From the NCBI GenBank assembly GCA_039707655.1, contig CM077676.1, forward strand, positions 83,663,895 to 83,727,894: 64,000 nt of DNA. Direction: 5' to 3'. The notes beneath the pieces are model-generated. The model saw nothing but the letters and a program-made list of their open reading frames with translations. It was not told the origin of the DNA and did no database searches. The stretch is from Elymus sibiricus (taxonomy: Eukaryota; Streptophyta; Magnoliopsida; Poales; Poaceae). The translations under genes and the position numbers were made by a program. Below are positions 1-11,565 of the stretch, one piece after another (position 1 is the first letter of the stretch; each line of letters opens with the position of its first letter).

Positions 1-800
1 CATGCAACTTCCATTGTTACTACTCATATGACTTGAGCATTCATTGTCATTTTGCTTTGCATGATCATATAGAGCTGCCATGATATTTGTGGGAAAGCTA
101 CCGTTCATCATTATAATACATGTTACGCTAGATCATTGCACATCCTGGTACACTGCTAGAGGCATTCATATATAGTCATCATTTTAAGTATTTAAGTTGT
201 AAGTAAAATAAAGTGTGATGATCATCATTATTAGAGTGTGCCCCTACCCGTGAGCATATAAATTGGAGGAGACTTATGATTCCTTGAAAAAGAGGGGATG
301 AGGTCCGTGAGACCAATCAAAAAAAAGAAAGAAAAAATGAGAGAAAAATAGAGAGGGGCGCACTACTATCCTTTTACCACACTTGTGCTTCAAGTAGCAC
401 CATGTATTTCATATAGAGAGTCTTCATGATCTTCATTTTCATATGCTAGTGGGATTTTTACATTATTAGAACTTGACTTGCATATTCCGATGATGAGCTT
501 ACTCAAAATGCTCAAGGTCTTCATGAGCAAGTAAGTTGGATGCACACCCACTTAGCTACATATAGAGAGCTTTCATACACTTATATTTCTAGTGCATCTG
601 TTGCATGGCAATCCCTACTCCTCACATTAATATCGATTGTAAGGCTTCTCCATTGCCTAGATCAAGCCTCGTTGATGTGAGACTTTCTTATACCCTTTTG
701 TCTTCCCTTATAAACCCCCATCATCATTCTATTTGCCATCCAAAGTGCTAAGACCATGGCTCACGCTCAAGTATTGCGTGGGAATTGAAAAAAAGCTGAA
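1..800. other. Degenerate retrotransposon-derived non-coding DNA, no gene
   Basis: There is no convincing ORF. The stretch is AT-rich with an A-rich tract near 320-350, and its texture matches non-coding interior parts of Triticeae Gypsy elements. It is joined near 790-825 to LTR sequence similar to the reverse complement of the LTRs at about 9796-11121 and 58351-59869. It enters the window already truncated. Element assignment is an inference from texture and position; I could not align it to another element in this window. Confidence 0.4.
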
Positions 801-1467
801 GCAAGAAAAGCAAGAAAAAAGTGAGAGAAGACTTTCGGGACGAGCCGCCGCCATCTTGAAGCGGAACCAGGACAGGAGCACTTTTGCTCTCCGGTGGAGC
901 GATTCTACCGGGGAAACTTCCCTCTGGGAGGGGGAAATCGAAGCCAGCGTCATCACCAACGCTCCTCTCATCGTGGGAGACTTCATCTCCATCAACATCT
1001 TCACCAGCACCATCTCATCTCCAAATCCTAGTTCATCTCTTGTGCTCAATATTTGTGTCAAACCTCAAATTGGTACCTGGGGTTGCTACCAGTGTTGATT
1101 ACATCTTTTAGTTGATGCTAGTTGGTTTACTTGGTGGAAGGTCCATATGTTTAGATTGTTAAACTCCTATTTATACCCACTGAACATGTTCAATATCATG
1201 GGTTGTGAGTAGTTCTATTTGTTCTTGAGGACATTGGGAGAAGTCTTGTTATAAGTAATCATGTGAAGTTGATCACCGTTCAATGTTTCGATATTATGTT
1301 GTGTTGTTCTTCCTCTAGTGGTGTCGTGTGAACATTGACTACATGACACTTTACCATCTTTGGGCCTAGGGGAGTGACTGAAACCTAGCTAAACCCCAGT
1401 TTATGAATTGTTCCGTAAGAGGCTATTTTTTATCCATATGTTTAATGTTATGGTTAGATTTATCTTA

Positions 1468-1862
1468 TCGAGAGGCGATTTACTATGCATGGTAGTAGCT
1501 ACGCACGTATGGTGGCAGCTACACACCCTTTGGCATAAGTGCCTTTTTTTATATATGAGGTGTTGGGTTTCTGATGGCATTGACACAAGTGCATTTTTGT
1601 TGTATAAAAATGAATTTTTCTCACTTCTCTTTGTATTTTTATTACCTTTTTGACGCAAGTGCCTTTTCGTTGTGTGGAAATGGCCCTTTCTCACTTCTCT
1701 CAGTCTTTTCACTTGCTTTTTTGGCACAAGTGCCTTTTTGCTTGTCTGGTGGTCCAAAGTCACTATATTTTCGTTATAGAGTTATTTTTCATGGTACAAA
1801 ATAATTAGAGATAAAAATTGGGGCCATGTGTAACTACCACCATGGGTGGCAAATTATTTCCG
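1468..1862. mobile_element. Small non-autonomous Mutator-like element
   Basis: A 395-bp insertion splits the LTR, which reads continuously across it when compared with the LTR copies of B and H. Both sides carry TTATCTTA (1460-1467 and 1863-1870), an 8-bp target duplication. The ends are imperfect inverted repeats: the left contains ATGCATGGTAGTAGCTACGC, and the reverse complement of the right contains CCCATGGTGGTAGTTACAC. The interior has degenerate direct repeats of the type ACAAGTGCxTTTTxGTTGT and no coding capacity. The long terminal repeats and the 8-bp duplication suggest the Mutator superfamily (usually 8-10 bp); other long-TIR groups are possible. Confidence 0.65.
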
Positions 1863-2072
1863 TTATCTTAATTACTTCTCTTGTAGTTGTGGATGCTTGC
1901 ATAGAGGGTATAATCATAAGTAGGTGTTTGTTCAAGTAAGAACAGTACCTTAGCGCCGATCCGCCCACATAACACTTATCAAAACAATGAATGCTAGGTC
2001 GATGAATCGTGGTGAAAGTAACTCGACCATATTCCCGTGTGTCCTCAAGACCGTTCAAATTACTATAAGAAA

Positions 2073-2564
2073 CTAGATGATGCCCCGCGCGTTACTGCGG
2101 GTAACCTAGTAAAACAGATGCATAAATAGGTGCTAAAAACTAAAAGTATTCCAAAAACAAATTTCAGATTGCACTTAGTTTATATTTTAAAAATAGTAAA
2201 GCATATGAAGCACATGATAAAATGTTGTATAAAAAGAGAACACTATTGGATTGAAATCAAAGGGGAGCCTACATAACAAAAATGTGTAACATGACCTACA
2301 TATATTTGCTCCAAGCGTCACATCTATGCCCACACAATAATTAGTGAAACAAATTGTCATACGTGATTGTTGAGGTGGCATGATTGCATGGATAGATTAG
2401 TGCACGAAGTGTTACTTACGACCACATGCATGACTTGATGACATGACATAGTTGCATGAAGAGGAAAAATAGGTAGTGGGTTGACTACATGCATGACTTG
2501 ATGACATGGCATTGCATGAAGAGGAAAAATAGGTAGTGGGTTGCAACTATTTAAGAATAGAGGA
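2073..2564 (-). mobile_element. Short non-autonomous Helitron (492 bp)
   Basis: On the minus strand the element begins TCCTCTATTCTTAAATAG at 2564. It ends with a GC hairpin (CCCGC...GCGGG, about 2082-2100) followed by GCATCAT and CTAG at 2073. It lies between A2072 and T2565 with no target duplication, which is the Helitron rule (TC start, CTRR end, A/T insertion). Removing it restores a continuous alignment of the surrounding LTR with the LTR copies elsewhere. There is no Rep/helicase coding. Confidence 0.75.
2420..2542. repeat. Tandem duplication of about 60 bp inside the short Helitron
   Basis: Two adjacent units, 2420-2482 and 2483-2542, share the order GACxACATGCATGACTTGATG, GCATGAAGAGG and AGGTAGTGGGTT. 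They differ mainly by a short indel. Confidence 0.85.
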
Positions 2565-2769
2565 TATCACCGGCTAGCATAATTAAGGATTGGCCACTTG
2601 ATGCACCTTGCTACTTGTTACCAATTATCTTGCTATCAAATTATCTTACAGCACTTGCAGAGAATACCTTGCTGAAAACCACCTATTAATTCCTTCTGCT
2701 CCTCGTTGGGTTCGACACTCTTACTTATCGAAAGGATTACGATTGATCCCCTATACTTGTGGGTCATCA

Positions 2770-3250
2770 CTCGTCTATTAAGGACTCACTATTTCTGACC
2801 GGTAAAAATAAACGCACGCATGACATAGGTCCGAGCTCGGTTCGGCTCATCCACAAAACACGACGCGCGCGGCATGACACGCGCGTCGGGGAGGAGGACG
2901 CGGGAGCTACTCCTCTTCTCAAGCTCCAATAGCATGAAGAAGAGCATTTCTTATAAAGGGGTCCAACTCTTCCTCCATTATCAGGGTGGTACTAAACTTC
3001 CCACCACCTAGCATAACACCCGCATGGGTGCCCTTGGAGTTTTTTCTGAAATTGTTGAATGGGCCTAAAGCCCACCCCATATTTCAACATATGCATGGCT
3101 TGTATTTTTCAACTTTTTATGTAAATTTCTTTATTTTCAACTTTGTGTGTAGATTTTGGATTTATTATAAAAAATTATGGGGATGTTTTATTATAGTGTT
3201 TACTGGTAATATTTCATGTTGGTAATATATACATGAATATATTAATATAA
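2770..3250. other. Possible LTR or promoter fragment, no gene
   Basis: This is a GC-rich stretch (2850-2915) followed by a TATA-like CTTATAAAGG near 2950 and then AT-rich DNA. That layout resembles an LTR promoter region, but I see no TG...CA ends, no target duplication and no second copy in the window. Confidence 0.3.
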
Positions 3251-4515
3251 TTACTATGATTGTTATATTTAAGGGATCTGTGGCCACGTCAAAACAATAT
3301 ATATTAAGGGCCCCTGAGTTTTCTTTTCGCCCTGGCCCCCAAAATCTCAGGACCGGTCATGTCCTTGCCCATATGCACTTGAACGATTATCATCTAGCAG
3401 ATGTCCTCTTCAGCCGGAGGTTGTTCCTCCTCGAACACCACACATCAAGGTCTTCCTCGTTCAGATTTATATCATTCATCAATGTATCAAGCTTTTCCTT
3501 TTCACATGTCCCCAAAGTTGAACCTTGATCTCCAGTCGAGATGAGAGAGAACAAGACTGGTCCGATCTGAATATAGTCACCAGAAAAAGGATCTCACCTC
3601 CCCAGCACCCGACACATCAATCGCCAAGTCCGAGAGGGACTCCAGTCGAGAAATGTCAGAGAGGGAGAAGAAAACTTACTCAATGACGACTGGCGGTCAG
3701 ACAAGCGAAACCCTAACGAGAGGGAAAAGGAGCCAGCTCCCAAGAAAATGTGATCAAATAAAAAATGGGTATGTGGGTTCTTTTTAGCATAAGGTACATT
3801 TTTGTAGAAACACCTGTGAATTTATTCATACTCAAAACCATTACAAGTACGTTGCGTTGGATCCAAGATCCAAGAAATTACAAAGTAATTCTCATAACTA
3901 AGTACTACAATAAAATCTCTCAGAGACATCTTCTTCATGTTATCGATCTTTGCAAGATGAAACACCACCAAGACTTCAGTAAAGAGACTACAATTGGACT
4001 AGAGCAGGTGCTACTGCTACTCGTTCACCTACATGAACTCTATTACCCATAAAGGTTTCTGAAAGCCCCTTGAGCCGCCCATCCAAAATGATGGGAAGCC
4101 CTGAGTGATGAACATGCTTTGGATTGGGCATAATCCCCTCGAAGTGCAGGCCAGTGAACCACAAAAACTTCACCGTAATGTCGTGAAAAGGTTCCAAGTC
4201 CACAAAAAATCAAACCAACGAAAACAACATGGCACAAATAACATAAACTCATATATCCGAATAATCGGCTCTGCGAGCACGTAGAACTCTCTGTCTCCAT
4301 GGCACCACCACCAAGAAACTGGAGTAATTTAAGTAATTTATTCACAAAAAGACGACGATGACTATTAGATGTTGACGAAGACTCTAAAGTTCTTGAAGAT
4401 CCAAGGTCCCCTCACCTTCTAACACCAAGATGGCATTTGGAGGCAAGAGGGTCAAAAATTTCCTTGGGGCATGACTACTAGGGTTCTACAGTGGCAACAC
4501 CAATGCTGGTCGGTG
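3251..4515. other. Unassigned intergenic DNA, no recognisable gene
   Basis: No ORF here has recognisable domains. Around 3298-3360 the sequence GGGCCCCTGAGTTTTC ... CTCAGGACCGG resembles a degenerate terminal region of an hAT-type element read outward, but no partner end was found. The rest (3765-4515) could be an old LINE or gene remnant; I see nothing decisive. Confidence 0.3.
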
Positions 4516-4599
4516 GTTGAAAGTGCAACTAATCCCCGGATAGTTTTGGTAATTAATAACAACAAATATGTCATCTATACCTATACTAATTAGAGACTC

Positions 4600-4880
4600 C
4601 CTAAAAATTCCCACGTTAATTAGAAATTAGGAGCCGTTAATCTGGTGGGGCCGAGTTATTACGGTGTAGATCAATCCTATTTTCCACGTCAATAAAAAAT
4701 TCCTCCCTAGAAATTCCCACATTAAATAGAAATTAGGAGCCATTAATCTGGTGGGGCCGAATTATTACGGTCTCACGTCAATAAAAAATTCCGTAGAAAT
4801 TATAAGCCATCTGATGAAGTAGCAGGTCATGTCAATAAAAAATTCCGTAGAAATTATAGGCCATCTGATGAAGTAGCAGG
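4600..4880. repeat. Direct repeats near the Helitron 5' end
   Basis: Two copies of a segment containing TAGAAATTAGGAGCC and TTAATCTGGTGGGGCCGA (near 4619 and 4728) are followed by two copies of a segment containing CAATAAAAAATTCCGTAGAA (4787 and 4833). Confidence 0.8.
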
Positions 4881-5329
4881 TCTGAACCGCAGAAAAAAAA
4901 CTAGAAGATTGGAACATGCGCTCCAAATCTTTTGCGATTCTCTCCTTCTTCTCTGATCAAGATTAAAAGAAGAGCCGGTTCAAAAAAAGATTAGAAGAAG
5001 AGTTCATCTAATTTAAAAGAAGAGTCCATGTGAATATGCACTTCGGTGTACTTGGCCGCACATCATAAAAATGTTTCAGTTTACATGGCAGCCAATCAAA
5101 AGAGTTTGGCTATCCTACGACTACAACTCTGAATAAGCATATTATGCTTTAGGAAACCTAAAGATCTATTTCCTTAAAAAAAACTACAGATCTCAAAACA
5201 TGAACGTGTATGCATCACATATCGTAACCATCTTTCATACGTTTGGATTGCAAAACAGAAAAAATCTCAGATACGTTTGGCTTTTTCCTCTGCGTCTCCT
5301 GCCTCTGAGCAAACAAAATCCAAGAAAAG

Positions 5330-5560
5330 GAACGACATGAAAGAAGGATACCTCCGCCAATCCCCGCCGATCCCAAGTCGCTAGCACCTCTCCTCTTCGG
5401 CGAATCGCTGCTGAAGCACCCCCTCACCAATAAGCTTTCTAATCACTCTTCCTACGAGGTGGTTGCATGGAACAAGCGCCTCATCCATGATGGGAAGACT
5501 GGCCTACAACAGCATGCTCAACCCCAAGGTCATCGGGGACTTCATTGTCTGAATCATGTT
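5330..5560 (+). other. Possible captured gene fragment in the Helitron
   Basis: This patch is GC-richer and codon-like compared with its AT-rich surroundings. One plus-strand frame contains VVAWNKRLIHDGKTG, which is faintly like part of a PPR motif; another frame contains GRLAYNSMLNPKVIGDF. No frame stays open long enough to identify a gene. Helitrons often capture gene pieces, so this is worth a search, but no function is assigned. Confidence 0.2.
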
Positions 5561-7156
5561 TGGTTTGGCCTCTACATAAGCATGTACGTATCTCTTGATG
5601 CACGCAAACTTGATGGCAGGAATCATGCAGGTTTTATCTACTCACATCCTCAACAAATCTGATGTTTGATTATTACTCTGAGCATGCTCTAGATCTCCTT
5701 TTCGAAAAGAAAATTGTACATGTGCATACGGCTGCTGAGTTAATAAGAAGTTTAAAACCCTGATGCCGGCCAGTGCCAACGTCAAACCCGCAGCCTCTCC
5801 TCCGTGGCGCCATGGAGATTGATAGATTCCCCGGTTTGTATCAGCACCCGGAACAAGACATGGATCAGCCGACTCATTTTTATTTTCTGAAAAAGGAATA
5901 GCCGGCTCTGATTCCACGTCAATTCACCATGCCCTGGCAGCCGCATATCTTGAGGATGGTCATGATATTTGAGGATAGTGAATTAGGTAAGCATTTAATA
6001 GAAAAGGATTCTATAATTTTCTATTGGCAATTCGCACAACCGGATTCTAATTTTGTTTGCGTCTGCAACAGATTACGTTTGCCCACAGATTTGAGGTGTG
6101 ACTCAAACTTTTGTGTTGTTACCAGTTGATCTGCAGTGAGAATCTTTTTTTTCCATGTAAATTTGTTTGGCCAAATTCGAATCTGTTATTTAATAGGTCT
6201 TAGTTTCTTCCAAAAGCAGATGTGTGGATGTTTGTCTGCTTTATAAAGGCAAAGACCCAACGTCTCCCGGGCTATTTTACGGTGGTCTGCCAATCTTAAC
6301 ATGGCTCTCGCTGTATTAGTATCATCCATCATAGGTAAGCTAAGCGATGCACCTCTTTTCTTTCAAATCCCGCGCTATTGTACGGTGGTTTGCCAATCTT
6401 AAAGGAAGATATGTTTCCCCTTTCGTGGTCACTAGAGGGAACTTAGTCTCACTTGATGAGAGTGTCATATTGTGATTATAGCCGTGTGATTTAAAACTCA
6501 AGGTTTTTGTATTCAGTTGAGTCAGATGTGCTAATTATCTGGCATCAAATTTTTGGTAGTTCCTTCCATGTGAAACCGAACAGATGTGAACTTGGGCTAA
6601 TTTGCAGTTTGCACACGCAGAAGAACGATAAATTGATAGTGCAAGCGCATTTAGATCGATCAAGGTTAGCTTTTATCGAGCATTTGTTGTTGAATATACA
6701 TATGCAGAGGCGTAGTGCATTCTTAGACCATATATGGCATTCATCATCCATTGCAAGCTTCCCCCTATGCTTTTTTAATTGCTGTTAAATCTTAATAATG
6801 GGTTCCAACTAATTTTCAGTTAGGCAGGCAGATAAAGTGTTTGCGAAGAATGTCAGAAGATTTTTATACATCAGGACGCATGGATTCCTGTGTTATGAAT
6901 TTTGTTGAGTGGAGTGACACTGCACTCTCATCTGTTTTTCATTTTGTTACAAACGACGAACTGGTATTGACACTCACTCACACTAACAGCCATGACTGGT
7001 ATTGTTTGCATTCTTCGCATGATGTTCCCTTACGACCTACCAAGGTATAAATGCATTTTTTTCTATTTCAATCTAGGTGGGATTCATCTGAATGCTCAGG
7101 CCAAACGATCTTGAAAGCTCATTTTTATGCATAATAGTCTAGACGTATGTTTTGGC

Positions 7157-7161
<5 letters not shown>

Positions 7162-7193
<32 letters not shown>
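7162..7193. repeat. (TA)n microsatellite
   Basis: About 16 uninterrupted AT/TA dinucleotides lie inside the large Helitron. Confidence 0.95.
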
Positions 7194-7195
<2 letters not shown>

Positions 7196-9139
7196 TCTAA
7201 TGTGTTTCACTAGATCTGAGGAGATGATCTTTGAGAAAGCTAGCAACCAGATTTTATTTTAATAATATTTTCTTACAAAAGTATATAGATGTCTAGAGAA
7301 TAAAGTTGTCGCGAACTATAATTAGGACAAAGAATATACAAACAATTAATGTTTAGTCAGATATTACTCACAAAATTTCGTTTAGTCCGATATTATATTT
7401 TAATCTAATTTGTTCTTACAGAAAAATAAATTAACATATCACTTGAAATTATGAACTTTACGTTATACGGTAGCCTCATGCATACATTGTCTTAACCTTT
7501 AATCTCTTCATTATAAGTTTATAACCGAATGATATGCCATTCTATATAGAGTACTCTTACAGTGCACTTATGTTATTAAATCTTCTTATTTGCTTTTTCC
7601 ATGTGCTTCTAGGGCTGCGTGTCACCGACAAAGCACTAGAGGAAGGTGGCCATCTACACGGAATTTGGGAAACCGCATCAGGAAGTAGAACCAGGGAGTA
7701 GTGATAGAATGCGACATGGTGAGTTCCAGCTGCGAGAATGGCTGGACCATACCATGTGTTTTTGTTCTTCAAATAATCTCCATGCTGCCATCTTTAATCA
7801 TCATGCTTGAAGTATATGTTTGGTCCCGTCCATACATGCATGATATATAGGCAAAGCATATGCCTACTCACCATTCATGGATGTACTGATTTCTGCTATT
7901 ACATTGTTATCTACTACATAGTGACATTTTATTCATGAAAGGAGTACTCTCAATATCTCCTTAATCTTGGATGATAATAGCAAGAAATTCTAATGTTGAC
8001 AAAACAATTAAAAAAACATGGAATGCTCAAGCGATTTATATAAGATTATACTATTGCTAGACTAACACGCCCACACACACATGCTTACACAATATTATCT
8101 TAGTTATGTGTTTGATTTGCACCATCAGTGTGGATATATGTTGCCACAAATTATTGTTTAATATAAGAGTAACTACATTACTATTTGTGTCTGCCATTTT
8201 TATTTGAAAAGTTGATCATTCAAAATGGTGAAATAAGCTGTTGAATCTATGTGACACAATTGGAATCATACTGTTCAATCATGAATGATCTGAAATAATG
8301 TAAAATTTTGTCATATTAATTGGCTCCTAACAATTACAAAAATTACTTTATGTTTTAAATGTTCATGTTATAAAATATGCCTCTAAGTCTATTTCCTATA
8401 TTTTGATACATGGAGATATCGATCCAAAATCTATTATCTGAAAATAAATTTTATGTTTCTTGCAATAACTAGCCCGTGCAAGTGCACGGGTTGACGACTA
8501 GTTGAACTAATGCCTATTCAAAGGAAAATTCAATGTAGGTATATATGGCAAGGACGTGTGATTGTGGACCCCGCAAAATGCAAAGGACATACATTGGCAA
8601 AAGCTCCAAGACTACATTTTTGGTTAAGTGGTCCAAGATCACATTGAGTCCATAGGAAAGCCAATATTATTAAAAGGGGATGAGGTTTTGATCATGAGTC
8701 ATTTGCTCAAGTGCTTGAAGATATTGCTCCAAAAACCTCAGCCACACTCTCACTATCCAATCTGTCCTAAACCCTAAAGTTCATCTCCGTCCCACCGAAA
8801 CAGATACACCCGGAACCACCGAGATACACAAGACAGAGCCACTGCCTAAACCCTAGAAACTCGATCTCACCAAGATGGCATTCGGACCCACCAAAGTGCA
8901 AGTGCCAAGTTTCTGTAACCCATCGATTTCACTTCGGAATCTCCGAGTGAAACCGATCGGAATTACCGAGATGAGGAAACTGCTTAGGTCATCACATATC
9001 GGTCCCACCGAGTGGATTCATCCGGTCTCACCGAAACGTGTAACGTTTGAATCTTTTACACTAGTCGGTGCCTCCGAGTTTTTGACCCGGTTCCACAGAG
9101 TTGTGCATAAAGGTGTCTAACGGCTAGAACTGGTGATTG

Positions 9140-9155
9140 CTATATATACCCCACC
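9140..9155 (+). promoter_or_regulatory. TATA box of LTR A
   Basis: CTATATATACCCC is followed by a pyrimidine- and AC-rich stretch typical of an LTR transcription start region. It is inferred from sequence only. Confidence 0.5.
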
Positions 9156-9795
9156 CACACCACCTACTCTCAGAGAGAGCAACCTGGACGAAGCCACCAC
9201 TTCCCATATCCATTTTCTGAGAGAGAACCACCTACACTTGTGTTGAGATCAAGGCATTCCACTCCAACCATTTGATCCTTGATTTCTAGCTCCCTCAAGT
9301 TGCTTTCCACTCCAATCCTTCTCCCACCACCATGCCAAATCTGTGAGAGAGTAATTAAGTGTTGAGGAGACTATCTTTTGAAGCACAAGAGCAAGGAGTT
9401 CATCATCAACAACAACATTTGTTACCTTTTGGAGAGTGGTCTCTCCTAGATTGGTTACGTGTCACTTGGGAGCCTCCAAAGCTTGTGGAGTTGAACCAAG
9501 GAGTTTTTAAGGGCAAGGAGATTGCCTACTTCGTGAAGATCTACCCCGAGTGAGCCTAGTCCTTCATGGGCGTAAGCCATGATGGAATAGACAAGGTTGC
9601 TTCTTCGTGGACCCTTTGTTGGTGGAGCCCTCCGTGGACTCGCGCAACCGACCCTCCGTGGGTTGAAGTCTCCATCAACGTGGATGTACGATAGCACCAC
9701 CTATCGGAACCACGCCAAAAATCTCTGTGTCTTCATTGCGTTTGATATCTCTGATCCCGTCCTTTACGTTCATATGCAAAGTCTTTACTTTTTAT

Positions 9796-11121
9796 AAAAG
9801 TGTTGCAAGGTGGCCCAATCCTTTTTATAGCAAAGGACAAGCCGGAACGGTCTCTTATATAAAGCAAAGCGTTCTCGTGGACATATTGGAATTATCATCT
9901 AGTCACTTTCATCATGTTTATTTGAGTTGCGTTTGCTACTTTGATAATTTGATATGTGGGTGGACCGGTGCTAGGGTGTTGTTCTTACTTGAACAAGCAA
10001 CCCTCTTATGATTACCCCCTCTCACAAGCATCCGCAACTACGAAAGAAGAATTAAGATAAATCTAACCATAGCATGAAATATATGGATCCAAAACAGCCC
10101 CTTACAGAATAGCGCATAAACTACGGTTTAAGCTTCTGTCACTCTAGCAACCCATCATCTACTTATTACTCCATAATGCCTTCCCTTAGGCCCAAGTATG
10201 GTGAAGTGTCATGTAGTCGACATTCACATGACACCACTAAAGGAAGCAACAACATACATATCATCAAAATATCGAATGAATACCAAATTCACATGATTAC
10301 TTATAACAAGACTTCTCCCATGTCCTCAAGAACAAACGTAACTACGCACAAATCATATTCATGTTCAAGATCAGAGGGGTATTGAATAGCATTAAGGATC
10401 TGAATATATAATCTTCCACCAAATAAACAACCAAGCATCAACTACATGATGTAATCAACACTACTAGCAACCCACAGGTACCAATCTAAGGTTTTGGGAC
10501 AAAGATTGAATACAAGAGATGAACTAGGGTTTGAGATGAGATGGTGCTGGTTAAGATGTTGATGAAGATTGGTCCTCCCACGATGAGAGGACCGTTGGTG
10601 ATGTCGATGGCTTCGATTTCCCCCTCCTGGAGGGAAGTATCCCCGGCGGAATCGCTCCACCGAAGGGCAAAAGTGCTCCTACCCAAGTTCCGCCTCGAGA
10701 CGGCGGTGCTTCGTCCCGAAAGTCTTCTCTATATTTTTTTAGGGCAAATGAGCTTATGTAGCAGAAGGAGGGGGCCGGAGGCCTGCCAGGGGCCCCATAA
10801 GGCATCAGGGTGCGCCCCAGGGGGGCGCCCTGTTGCCTTGTGGGCAACTAGTGGGTCCCCTCTGGTATTTCTTTTCTCCAGTATTTTTTATATATTCAAT
10901 AAAAAATCTCCATAAAATTTTAGGTCATTTGGAGCTCTGTAGAATAGGTATCTCTGTTGTAGCTATTTCAGGTCTAGAATTCCAGCTGCCGTATTCTCCC
11001 TCTTCATCTAAATCTTGCAAATTAAGAGAGAAAAGTCATAAGAATTGCATCATAAAGTGAAATAATGACCAAATACATTATAAATAACAGTAGAAAATCA
11101 TGATGCAAATTGGACGTATCA
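9796..11121 (-). mobile_element. 3' LTR of element B, truncated at its outer end
   Basis: This is homologous along its length to the two LTRs of element H (49625-51150, 58351-59869), but it lacks the outer ~200 bp that would begin TGATGACCCAC in window orientation. It ends GGACGTATCA at 11121, next to a polypurine tract on the minus strand, so it is the 3' LTR of a minus-strand element. ORF-like stretches such as 10541-10915 are LTR sequence shared by all copies and are not genes. Confidence 0.85.
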
Positions 11122-11158
11122 ACTCCCCCAAGCTTAGACCTCGCTTGTCCTCAAGCGA
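11122..11158 (-). promoter_or_regulatory. Polypurine tract of B with an adjacent 18-nt hairpin
   Basis: On the minus strand the tract TAAGCTTGGGGGAGT directly precedes the 3' LTR (TGATACGTCC). Just upstream (11141-11158) is TCGCTTG-AGGA-CAAGCGA, a perfect 7-bp stem with a 4-nt loop. The polypurine tract primes plus-strand DNA synthesis; the role of the hairpin is unknown. Confidence 0.75.
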
Positions 11159-11545
11159 AAGCCGAAATCGATAATCATGACCACATGTTTAGAGAGAGAG
11201 GTGTCGATAAAATAAAATACGGACATGAAAGAATCATGATTAATTTCATAACAGCAATATACTATCATAAAGCTTTCCATGAACAAGTAATAATTCATTA
11301 CAACATTGAAGTATAGAGCATAAACTTTCTTGAAAACTAACAAACTATGTTCTCGGTCAATGAAACAATTACAATTCATCATATTTTCTGGGAGATTCTA
11401 TGTAAGAGCTTTTTGTTTTAGCAAGTCCAGATACTCAACTATCATTTAGTCTTCTATGATTGCTGACACTCACGGCATACTTTTATGGAGCAAAAGCTTC
11501 AATCAGACACATAGAAAGATGGGGGTTTATACTTTCACCTCCCAA
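11159..11545 (-). other. Non-coding 3' region of element B, left of CACTA-1
   Basis: This is homologous to 51187-51545 of element H and has no coding capacity. Across the CACTA-1 insertion the text CCTCCCAA|...|TTTTACCTCAAGGG matches the uninterrupted CCTCCCAACTTATTCACCTC of H near 51530. Confidence 0.75.
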
Positions 11546-11565
11546 CACTAGTGCAGAATCAGCCT

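Larger units (their letters stand above)
800..2769 (+). mobile_element. Truncated Gypsy LTR, same family as the LTRs of elements B and H
   Basis: Read on the plus strand, this matches the reverse complement of the LTRs at about 9796-11121 and 58351-59869 over most of its length. It ends with the same sequence, GATCCCCTATACTTGTGGGT followed by CATCA, at 2769. The start of the LTR (TGATACGTCC in the element's sense) is missing, so the left edge near 800 is a truncation joined to unrelated DNA. It is interrupted twice, by a 395-bp insertion (1468-1862) and by a Helitron (2073-2564). It carries no gene; short ORFs inside it are LTR sequence. Confidence 0.8.
4574..8501 (+). mobile_element. Non-autonomous Helitron (3928 bp)
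   Basis: The 5' end TCTATACCTATACTAATTAG follows A4573. The 3' end is an 18-nt hairpin, CCCGTGCAAGTGCACGGG (8473-8490), then TTGACGA and CTAG (8498-8501), followed by T8502. Removing the element rejoins the flanking LTR at an A|T dinucleotide with no target duplication, as expected for rolling-circle transposons. I see no Rep/helicase gene. The interior has duplicated 5' segments (about 4600-4880), a TA microsatellite and AT-rich filler. A GC-richer patch at 5330-5560 could be a captured gene fragment. Confidence 0.85.
4516..9795 (+). mobile_element. Truncated LTR 'A', split by a Helitron
   Basis: The LTR starts TGAAAGTGCAACTAATCCCC at 4516 and resumes after the Helitron at 8502 with TTGAACTAATGCC. 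Without the Helitron it is about 1.35 kb. A TATA box (CTATATATACCCC, about 9140) lies near the middle, so the LTR reads on the plus strand. The right end has no CA terminus and abuts the truncated LTR of element B near 9795. No internal domain remains, so Copia or Gypsy membership cannot be decided here. The ORF-like stretches at 8875-9120 and 9359-9797 are LTR sequence. Confidence 0.65.

Noticed and set aside
4516..9120. Host gene with introns suggested by short plus-strand ORFs
   Set aside because: The sequence is explained by a truncated LTR and an inserted Helitron; no frame shows a domain or a consistent exon series.
10541..10915. 124-aa ORF with homologues at 50560-50943 and 59283-59759
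   Set aside because: Conserved only because all are LTR copies of the same family. It lies across the LTR and has no domain.
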